64,000 nucleotides of DNA from NCBI RefSeq assembly GCF_020184175.1, contig NC_065531.1, positions 70,588,604-70,652,603 of the forward strand, written 5' to 3'. The notes below the pieces were generated by a model. That model saw only the letters and a list, made by a program, of their open reading frames with translations. It searched no databases and was not told where the DNA came from. This DNA is from Aphis gossypii (lineage: Eukaryota; Arthropoda; Insecta; Hemiptera; Aphididae). Shown here one piece after another: positions 55,027 to 64,000 of this stretch (position 1 is its first letter; every line of letters begins with the position of its first letter). The position numbers and the translations under genes were made by a program.

Positions 55027-56343
55027 TTTAGTATCCTTTATACATATTTAATATACATACAATATTTAATATATTATATAATAATGTATGAATATGTGAA
55101 AAATGCTGAAATGGAACAAATGTACTTATTTTAATTCGGCTCTGATAATATTTATAAGTTTTTGTTTGAAACTAATTTATCGACTCATTCTAATGAGTTT
55201 TGATTTTTATTCGTTTATACACTACGTACAATTTTATCGTTGAAACCTCAACAATACTTTTTTATGATATCATATATATAATGCCTATATTGAATATTAT
55301 AAATCATTGACTTTATTACCACTCGATTTACTAGTATAATATATTATTATATTATTATAGTATTTAAATTGAGTAAACCACACTTAATATTTTTTAATTT
55401 CATTTAAAATTCTTGATTCCATAGTAATTTGATCACATATCAAACATATCTCACCCTTGGTCATTCCCGTAGAATACTTGGAATCAATTGGCTTAGTAAT
55501 GTTCTGAGATAACAAAATTAATTTATAATGATTAACATCAGTTCCTGGGCGGGTGACCGTGATAGGTGATTACTCATTAACGTAAATTTTTATTTTGCTA
55601 TTTTACGATAATATAGGTATATACAGCAGAATAATCCGATTATCAGGACTTATTATTGTTAAGGGCAGTGGGGATCAACAAATATCTGAATAATTGAAAT
55701 ATGACATATTAAAAGTTGTCCATTTATATGAATACATTTTATTTATCATTTGTAGTATGATTTGACATTTTTTTTTTTTACCGACAATAAACAAATCATT
55801 ATTTGTAAATGTATATATGTACCTACATATAATTATAATAGGGATATATAATAATAATATAATATAAGGGATTACGATTACGCGGAATGACGAAATACGA
55901 TTACGATTAACGAGTTATTACAAGAAATAAACATTTTTCTCTCGTCAGGTAGGTTCGGATAATAGGTGTTCTACTGAATTATTCAACTTAATTATTCAAC
56001 ACTCTTATGCAGTTGTATAGTTTTTAAATATATATATATATATATAAGTTAAAAAAAACCATAAAAAATAACAAATATTATGTATTTTTAATTTATTTTA
56101 TTAATTTTTATTTAACAGAGGAAGAGTTAAAAGCTAAGTGCAGTAAGTTATTTTGTAAAAATATAGTTGTTGGTTATGTTATAACTTAATAAGTAAATAT
56201 ATACAATTGAATAATAATCTAATTTAAAAATGTATTATTTTTTTTTTTTAATAGATTACAGACTTACTCCAAAGGCTTTTTGTAATATAGAAAACGAATC
56301 TGATCCAACTGTTTATAATCCATTTGAACTTCCAGCTAATTAA
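47392..56343 (+). CDS. Microexon secreted protein, candidate aphid effector (bicycle-like)
   Basis: Exons: 47392-47458, 47944-47955, 48072-48077, 49162-49185, 50140-50184, 51191-51229, 51454-51468, 52799-52834, 53069-53092, 53200-53223, 53446-53472, 54158-54184, 54900-54923, 56119-56142 and 56255-56343. Together they are 483 bases: 160 aa plus TAA. All 14 introns are GT-AG and phase 1; internal exons are 6-45 bp and multiples of three. Exon 1 encodes an apparent signal peptide (hydrophobic LSILVFTLSML, ending LES). The mature part is small and polar with Cys at 23, 25, 35, 65, 131 and 141; CLCVYN and AKCNY flank two C-x9-C spans. It ends YNPFELPAN. This architecture matches that known for aphid bicycle-type salivary effectors, but the typical CYC motifs are not clear, so membership is inferred. 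Secretion is predicted; the target is unknown. Extra microexons may be missed in the long introns. If initiation is at 47407 the protein loses five residues. Confidence 0.85.
49319..49695. mobile_element. MITE with about 25-bp TIRs in intron 4 of the microexon gene
   Basis: The left end GGGGTTATACACGGCGTTTT and the right end, reverse complemented, GGGGTTTTACACGGTGTATT form imperfect terminal inverted repeats. The 377-bp interior is much richer in CG than the host intron. No ORF and no unambiguous target duplication, so the superfamily is not assigned. Confidence 0.7.
52415..52699 (+). repeat. Short copy of the interspersed repeat in intron 7 of the microexon gene
   Basis: Starts ATTCTGAACGAAGTGATGAA and later contains the CACCAACCACTGGAAATTAT and TACAGCAGAGCGTTACTCAC blocks shared with 27566-28169. 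Most of the interior is missing. A similar end fragment lies near 48250-48300 in intron 3. Confidence 0.65.
53200..53591 (+). repeat. Intragenic tandem duplication carrying microexons 10 and 11
   Basis: Intron sequence 53251-53351 (GATTAAAATTTAAAACTTTA to ATTATCTACAA) is repeated, diverged, at 53493-53591. The offset of about 242 bases matches the 246 bases between the starts of exon 10 and exon 11. So each repeat unit includes one microexon and its downstream intron. Confidence 0.7.
54979..55024. repeat. (TA)n microsatellite
   Basis: Perfect AT dinucleotide run in intron 13 of the microexon gene. Confidence 0.95.
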
Positions 56344-56359
56344 TTGTTTTATTTAATTA

Positions 56360-56365
56360 AATAAA
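56360..56365 (+). promoter_or_regulatory. Poly(A) signal of the microexon gene
   Basis: AATAAA lies 17 bases after the TAA stop at 56341-56343, followed by an A run. It would give a very short 3' UTR. Confidence 0.5.
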
Positions 56366-56674
56366 AAAAACAAACTAAGCAACGTAAAATTTCTTTATAG
56401 GAATATAGTAAAAATATTTAACATGAAATCTGTTTTATTAATATTAGTTTTTTTAGTAGTTAAGTGAATATACTGTAAAATATTACGTGAATAAGTTACT
56501 AATATAAATAAATAATATTTAAAAATTAACCAACGAAAACTTATGTATTAAATGAGTTGCTGTGTTCATCTTGTTTTAGAAAATAAATAATTTTTGTTTA
56601 CAAAAGCTTTTGCATTATTTTTGAATACTCTGAGGTATATTTTAGTTGATTTTTACTCGATGGTTTAAAAAAAT
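56366..56674. other. Short convergent intergenic spacer
   Basis: About 300 bases separate the microexon gene's poly(A) signal from that of the minus-strand NHA gene. The spacer includes a short signal-peptide-like frame (MKSVLLILVFLVVK, ATG at 56423), which has no continuation that I can see. Confidence 0.5.
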
Positions 56675-56680
56675 TTTATT
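56675..56680 (-). promoter_or_regulatory. Candidate poly(A) signal of the distal NHA gene
   Basis: AATAAA on the minus strand begins 8 bases after the stop codon at 56691-56689. This is unusually close; a second one further downstream is possible. Confidence 0.3.
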
Positions 56681-56688
56681 AGGAATAG

Positions 56689-59600
56689 TTAACTACTTTT
56701 GGGTAACAGTCTAGGACCAAATAACTGTATACCAAACGCACCCATCGGTGCCGTCAATAAAATGGATACCACAGCTATTGTTACTAATCTAGTTGCACAT
56801 TCCACATCTTCTGACGTACCCAAATTCCTTGCGATGTCCAAAGCCACTGGTGCCAAAGCAGCCTATAATGAAAAATATAATAATCAATCCTTTATTAAAT
56901 AGAAAAATAATTACAACCAATGGAAATCTGAATTCATGTGTCCAATTACTTTCTCTAGTACTATTAAAAAAAATATTTAGATCACTTTATGGCTATGATA
57001 TTACAAACGAGTTTTTACCAGAAAATATAAACGTCTTTAATCGATAGTTTAGCAGAGCAACGTTATTATATAATATATTTTTAATTTATTGTATGAACGT
57101 TTAATGATTTGTATTGCTTTTATAATTTATGAAATTCCCAATTATTTATGTACCTATACTAAATTAATAAACCTTATATACCAATTAATATATATCGTGT
57201 TTACACGATGTTCACAAACATTTTATGCTTTAACTATCTAAAAAACTATAGTTTATTCGTTCTGATTAAAAAAATATTTGCCACAATTAATTCGATAAAT
57301 AATTTTTATTAATTTTACGATTATTTATCTAGGTTGTAATTAATTTTATTATTTTGTTGAATTAAACAACATAAGAATGCGTTTAGAATTTTAAAGTTTT
57401 GTACTTCAATAAGATAACTTGATTGTACAATAATTGTTTATGCTTAATTTATAGGATGTAATATTCATTCATGAAAAAAAAATTATTATAATACAATTTG
57501 ATTTACGTTACCTGTACTGTAGCCTTCGGAAGCCAAGCAATATTAACAAATAATACTTCCTTACGACTGAAACCTGTGCCAATCACTGAGCACGTGGTGA
57601 TAATTAGGCGAACCTAAAATCGATCATATAATATATTATATTATCATATCAAAACCAAATATATTATTGTGAAATATTCAAATATTTTAGATTTAGATTT
57701 AGGCCATGAATAAATTAAATATACGTGTTATATTGTAATTGTAGTATCTGTTATTTTTACCATTAAATTCATTTAAGGTTTCGGGTCTATACATATACCT
57801 ATGTATTAGGAACTCATAATATTAAAATGTTTAAAATAAAATTATTAAAATGTATCTTAATCACATATCATCAATAGTAATAAAATAATTTTATCTATAC
57901 AAGTGACATACTATGAGTCCGAACGCTAGTACGAGCAGCTCGAGAAAGATGTCTCCTCTTTTCAGTAATTCGAACTTAAGATCGGTGCCTATGAATGCGA
58001 ATAGCACCGGCTGTAAACCTGTCCAAGCATGTTCGAACACCTGTACTACTGGAAGCTCATCGTCCTCGATATCCTCGCCACCTCCATCAACTCCTTCAGC
58101 TGAGATCACTGAGTTATTTTGTTTATGTTGAGCTGACTGTTTTCTCCAGCCAGTTCCTGCCACGAATGCTGATATGATACACGCCAGCGGCCCTGCTCCT
58201 GGATATCCACACCACTGACTTCCGGTCACTGCTAAGAACCCGCCCGTTCCTAGTAGAAACGATCTTTTGGCCGTTACAGAATTTTCTATCTATATTCCAG
58301 TAAAAATTATACAAGTTACAGTTAGTTATATGGATTGTCATAACTTTATAAGTAATATTGTCTCGGTATACAGATAGGCACGTATGTATTAGACAATTAA
58401 TATGCAATTAATTTATAAAAAAATTGGGTAGAGGGAGGGTTATAGAGAAAATGAAAAAAATTGCAAATAGTTCAAAATTTTAATGATTGAATCACCACAC
58501 ATTTATTGAATTCTATTGCTCCTTCGATAGTAACATTTTTCCCGAACAAAATATAAGTTACCAATCACAGCACGTTATAATTTTAATTATTCGTAAATGC
58601 TTTCCCAGAATTTGTAAGTCGAACTCAGTTCAATAAGGCAGCCCCCTATACTCTTCCAAATTAATCCTAATAGCGTGTAGGCTGAAACTTTGAAAGTCCA
58701 TACAGATTTCATTTGAATGCTTTAACATTACTTATTATTAAAAGGCTATAATTTACAATTTTTTAGGTAAGGTTTGTCAATGAAATGAAGGGAGAGGTGG
58801 AAATAACTTCATACGTGTATTTAAATGATACGCTTTTCTAATATTTAATTCTATTGAAACTAATATCTTATATATTTTAAGTATAAATAAATGATGTCAT
58901 AAAAAACTATTTTGAAATAACAATAAATTTACTTCTGATTTTTTGGTATTTTGACAATTGCTTTTTCGTTTACTGTACATCACGGACCAAGGCGATGGGG
59001 GTACAAAAATCAAAACGCAACCCCAAATAAGTCCCATTACGGTTCCAATTGACACGTCTATTGGTCCTTGTATTATCTTACTGGTCAAGCTACCTATTTA
59101 ACATAAAAAAACCAACTATAATCAAAATAACATATTTTATTCAATTATTTTACACTATTAGGTTTGGAAGTTTTAAAAATATAATTTTATGCACATATCA
59201 ATATTTATTAATTGCTTATCATATTAAATATTATTTTCGTTAAAGAAACTTTCGAAAAAAAAATATTATATTGATATCGGGGTATCAAATATTTTAAAAT
59301 ATAATTTGACAATAGTAAGACCCTATAATATTATAGTACACTGATAATTTCTTCAAATGACATAATCAAATGAAGGATTTCCGAACAATGTAAAAATAAA
59401 AAAAATGGTCGTATTATACATACCAGTCGAGAATAAGACACCTAACAAAATACCAAAGGCGCTGATAGATACAGCATCATCCAAACTTGAAGCAGCAATC
59501 AACAGCGTGTTAATACCTTTTACTTCGCCATACCCTAAGCGCTTAAGTCGGAATAGACTTGGAACTAATACGGCCGGGCTGACGGCTGATAAAGTAAACC

Positions 59601-62600
59601 TTAAAATAGATAAATTAATATTTAAATGTGAAAAAAAAAACAGGAAAAATATATTTGCAATTATTATCATTAACCGTGTTTAATGCATTGTTAGAGATTC
59701 CTAAAAGAGAAAAGAAGAAAAAGAAAAAGAGAAGTTTTATGCAGCACATTTAGATTAGGTTATAAGTTTTAACAGCTTTATAACTGCCCTAATATTGCTC
59801 AAATTTGTTCTTAGTAACTATTTTGTAGTTGAATTTTCTTTTAAATAGTATTGTTTCATATCGAGTTACTTTAGCTATTTGTATTTTTAGGGTTCTATGT
59901 TGAGTTTTCGGTATTAGATTACATGCATTCTTGAGACATTGTTGACTAACATACTAACTGGTTGATAATGAAGGGCCGTGGAATAAAACAGTATTTCTTA
60001 AGTTTCGAATGAGAATACTATTTAACTGCTATAATAATATAGTAAAAAAAGTGTGTCTACAGGGCCAGGTATCAAACAAGGCTGCAGATATCGAAGATTA
60101 AACTATCATTAAAATATCATTGGTTTTTAAACGTTATCCTCTAAAGATTTCAACTAATTTATAATCTAAAATCAGATTATTTTTTTTCAAACTTTACTTA
60201 TACTCATCGCTCATATATGATAATATTGTAATAGACTAGGTACTTACCCGAGTGTCAGGCCCCACACTAACGAAAAATCGGGCAAAATGAAATGTGCAGC
60301 CACACCTGCGGCCACGGCTTCGGCCACGCACGGCAACACCGTGAGCCTGGCAACAACACCGCTTAGCCGGCGCAATTGACCGGCGTTCAACTCCAGGCCG
60401 CCTTTGATCAATATGACAGTAAGTGCGGCTTCTCTGCATAACAACAAAAATTCAGCTGTAATTTATATTCTCTATGGAAATATCGAGTTGAAAGATCCCA
60501 TTAAGTCCTTTGCTGTATACAATTTCATTTCATTCAGTTTTAAAATGAGTTTTACTTTAAATATTAAATATTATCAATATTCAATATGTATAGATACATG
60601 TTTAAATTATACTAACTATATAATCCAAATTCGCCCGTGAAAAATGAACAAATATAAAAATACAGGGATACATATTAAATAGGTGCATTTCAGTTTTAGT
60701 TTACTTCATTTCTCTTACAAATCGGACTCGGTGAACCTCATCACTTTGCAGTGAACTAATGTTTAATTCAATCGAGATAGGCAACCCACCTGTGGTGAAT
60801 TCGATATAGCAATTCGTATTTCGTATATTTTTTAACGTGATAAAAATTACTCTCAAAAACATTACTGATATAGTGATAACGCTAAAAACAATCTCTCATC
60901 TCTGAAATTATGTTCGTTAAATTTAGTTACATATTTTTAGAGTACATACACTACAAACATTAATTAATAATATATACATATTTATGATATAAATTATAAT
61001 AATATTGCTGTTGTACTTATATAAACGGCGTATACTGTGATGAGATTTTTATTTGAAGCAAATTAATGGTATTATTATAATCGTAATAATAATATTTCAT
61101 TTATCTAGACATACATCTGAATTCATATCGTAATTTGTAGGTATTTTAATAATTATAAGATTAAATTAAAAATAATAATTGTACGATAAAAAAGTATAAA
61201 TAAACTCACTACAGTGGTAATAAAATTAAAAAAATAATATTATATTAAATTGTAACATTATTTAATACGTATTGTATTAAGATTATTTTTATAAAGGTAA
61301 TTTCAGGCATTTAATATCGGCGCTAATGTGCTACAAGGTTATGAATGTTTTACTTTATTTTATTGATAACACGCTCGATTACAAACAATTATCAGTGATC
61401 AAAGAAATAATATTTTATATCTAAAATTCAAACGATTTCAAATGATTTATGATGTTTTGAGTCAATTTTAAGTTTTAAAGTCTATGTATATTTTGTATAA
61501 GAAATTAATAAAAATAATAAGTACGCTATATCGTTGAGTTCAGTGATAACCATCATAAGTCGTAGTTTTTGGGAAATCCGTTAACTCACAATAGTTTAGT
61601 GGATATTACATTGTCCTATACTGTACACTAAATACTTAATAGGTAGTAAATAGTATTTATTACACTGAAAAAATTTGAAATTCTTACTTTTAAACTGAGA
61701 AAAAAATTAATATTATTAATATTAAATAATAATTAGTATTAATTTAAATGAAATGAAAGTGTTCTAATCAAAACTATACAGTAACAGTATTTAAAAAATT
61801 TTAAGTATTAAATGGTAAACATAATTATATTATGAGTAATAATGAAAAATAATTGAAAGACAAATTTTAAGGGACATATTAAACGAGTCTGAAAAAAATA
61901 CAAATGCATGACTTTTACAAATTATTAGAACTGAATTTTATGCACAAGATAGTAGGTAGGTACACAACGATATCATTTCAGTACAAAATGCGATGTACGA
62001 CAAAAAGAGAAAACACTAACCTAACCAATATTATTTCATCGCAATTGAAAAATTGAAAAATTGAAAATATGAAAAGTAATGATTTTTGTTAGTTTAAAGA
62101 CGATCAGTTTGTTTTTGTCCCTAAAACCAATAAGTTGGTTTGAGTGTAACGATAAGCTAAAATAATATAAATGTCATGGCAAAACAAACCGAATTTGTCA
62201 GAGATAGTACTCGTATATGACATATACAATCGAACTTTTTGTTAAGCAGTTAGTTGAGTATATATACAATACATAAAATATGGTATTTGCGTATCTATTA
62301 TTTATTTTTTACCAAAATAAAAGAAATTTATATAAAACGAAGAAGCGTGTTTTGCAGTATTATTAATATTATGTCTATCTGCGTACTGTTATATATACAG
62401 ACAGTTACGATACAGTTCACTCGATAAAACGTTTTTGACCGCAACAAACGGACGTAAGAAGAATTTTGGATTATTTGTCTCATTGCTGTAAAATCCCGAA
62501 TCGTCAATTATTATTATTTCGAAGACTACTGTATTTCCTCATATATATTATATAGAAGAAGTTTAAAACCCGTCTAATCTCATGCGTTGCGCGCGTTCGT

Positions 62601-63037
62601 CTGCAATCGACTACTCACCTCATGGTGGACACCAATTGGAAACACCAACCGGTGACGTTGTACAGACCGGAATTCCGGAGAGCGATACCGGCCAGCATCA
62701 TACCCAGCAGCGGAGGCAGACCGCCCACCTTAGTGATGAGTTGACCGGCCACAGTTCCGGTCACGTACAGCATGAATATGGACGCCAGACTGCCGCCGGG
62801 CACGGCCATCAGTTCCGGTGACACGTTCACGTACAGCAGCGTCCACGCAATGATCACGGCCAGAACCGTGGCCGCGGTGTTGGCCGCGATGACTGGAAGC
62901 CGCCCGCCACAACGGCTCGCGGAAGTCGAACCGACATCTGCATTGCAAGTGTCCGTGAACTGCACGCGGGCGTCGTCCTGCGGGTTGAGTTGATGCGTTT
63001 CCGGGTTGCACTTTGCGCCGTTTCCGTCGCCCGTCAT
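56689..63037 (-). CDS. Sodium/hydrogen antiporter NHA (SLC9B-like), distal copy
   Basis: Paralogue of the gene at 28349-34564. Exons in transcript order: 63037-62619, 60433-60248, 59599-59424, 59093-58933, 58289-57912, 57613-57512 and 56862-56689, giving 531 codons plus TAA. Exons 2, 3, 5 and 6 have exactly the same lengths as in the other copy (186, 176, 378, 102 bp), with the same intron phases. Seen: GGLPPLLGMMLAGIAL, LIKGGLELNAGQLRRLSG, LSAVSPAVLVPSLFRLK, the aspartate pair in SSLDDAVSI, TGSQWCGYPGAGPLA, IAWLPKATVQAALAP and TAPMGAFGIQLFGPRLL. The hydrophilic loop in exon 5 is acidic here (GGGEDIEDDE) and unlike the other copy. The ATG at 63037 follows a possible acceptor (GATCGGCAG), so a 5' UTR intron is likely. 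All donors are GT, including exon 6 (GTAACG). Both copies look intact and functional. Confidence 0.95.
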
Positions 63038-64000
63038 CGTAATCCTGCCGATCAAAAGTTTTCCGCGATATAGTTGATAATAATACAAGCGTAGGCATAT
63101 CTAAAGTGATTTACGAGAGGTAACACGATTGGTTTATGATGAGAGTTCAAAGTCTATATGAATCGCAAAATTAAAATAATGTCCGAAGAAATTAATCACA
63201 TAAAAAATTGTATAGAGTTCTATAAATCGTAGTAATCATGTTACTTTTTTTGTAAGGCAATCTCTAAATCAGAAAAAGGCCTTTTTTGAGGTAAAAAAAA
63301 AAAATACTTATTATATTTTGATTATAAATATATTATTTCCGAATAAATTATTATCTCCTATTGTAATAAATTAAACATTACCATGAACTGTAGGCGAGTA
63401 TGTAATAAAATGTTAAAATATTTTGAAATTTTAAGGATCTAAACGAAATGCAAATGCAATTATATTATTAATATAATGTCATTAAGTTATATTAATTTGG
63501 ATAATTTTCATAAAGTTTACATTCTATAAATATTATTTTATCTCTACTGGATATAATAATATCTTATTCGTTTGATACTTTTGTCGACTACCGCATTTGA
63601 CTTAAGTGCACTCTAAAATCTTTGACTCGTACTTAGTCGTTATTCAAACATGTCTTCAAGTTGATTAAGATAAACTTTCTTAAATATTTTGAAAAAAAAT
63701 GTAGTCATGCCTCGTTTGAAGTGTATAAATGTCACGTTTTAAATTATTTTTATTATTATTTTTTTTTTAAATTTCTTTTGAACCTTTTCACATAAGCTAC
63801 AAATGTCGAGTGAACGGAGAATTTTAAACTGTTTATGATTTTTTTTTTTCAATATAAGTATATTTACTGCTCTTTTATCTATACGTATCTTTTCATTCAT
63901 CGATGAAAAAACAAACAACATTAAACGAATTATCTAAACAATTAATATGTTATTCATTTAATTTATTTAACACATATAAACGAAATATTATAGCTGACAT
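63038..64000. other. 5' flank of the distal NHA gene
   Basis: AT-rich beyond about 63100. It should contain the upstream UTR exon or promoter of the minus-strand NHA gene, or part of its 5' UTR intron, but no site could be fixed. A-run at 63293-63303 and T-run at 63839-63850. Confidence 0.35.

Noticed and set aside
55860..55915. Array of ATTACGATTACG-like words resembling a telomeric or CRISPR-type repeat
   Set aside because: Too short and irregular; it is not the insect TTAGG repeat and there are no spacer-sized units.

Overview
The window is AT-rich insect nuclear DNA, most likely from an aphid. The evidence for this is intron-rich eukaryotic genes with GT-AG introns, abundant TA/ATT/TG microsatellites, small non-autonomous DNA transposons, and a secreted-protein gene built from phase-1 microexons, an architecture described for aphid salivary effector genes of the bicycle type. 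The species cannot be read from the sequence.

Layout. (1) 1-3512, plus strand: the last 11 exons visible of peroxidasin, covering the whole haem peroxidase domain, a coiled coil and a shortened C-terminal VWC domain. The LRR/Ig half lies upstream of the window. (2) 3513-28268: about 25 kb without a confident gene. It is AT-rich sequence broken by several GC/CpG-richer islands (about 8.0, 14.2-14.9, 18.4-19.6, 19.9, 21.9-22.6 and 24.5-25.1 kb), a TATA+Inr core-promoter candidate at 22.2 kb, a 58-codon ORF at 23.24 kb, and a few exon-like fragments. (3) 28269-34564, minus strand: a complete 7-exon sodium/proton antiporter of the NHA (SLC9B/CPA2) family, 544 aa. (4) 34565-47391: 5' flank of that gene, then repeat-rich intergenic DNA. 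(5) 47392-56343, plus strand: a 15-exon gene spread over 9 kb that encodes only 160 aa with an N-terminal signal peptide. All 14 introns are phase 1, and the 13 internal exons are 6 to 45 bp long and all multiples of three. (6) 56689-63037, minus strand: a second NHA antiporter paralogue, 531 aa, with the same seven-exon plan. (7) 63038-64000: its upstream flank.

The two NHA genes are tandem duplicates on the same strand. They keep the aspartate pair of the ion site and the TM lysine motif, but have diverged in the N-terminus and in one hydrophilic loop. The microexon gene sits between them and ends tail-to-tail with the distal copy. It is the most interesting object here: a candidate secreted (salivary) effector. 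One stretch shows an intragenic tandem duplication of about 245 bp that carries a microexon, which suggests how such genes gain exons. All exon models were assembled by reading splice sites and frame by eye; in each gene the summed CDS length is a multiple of three.
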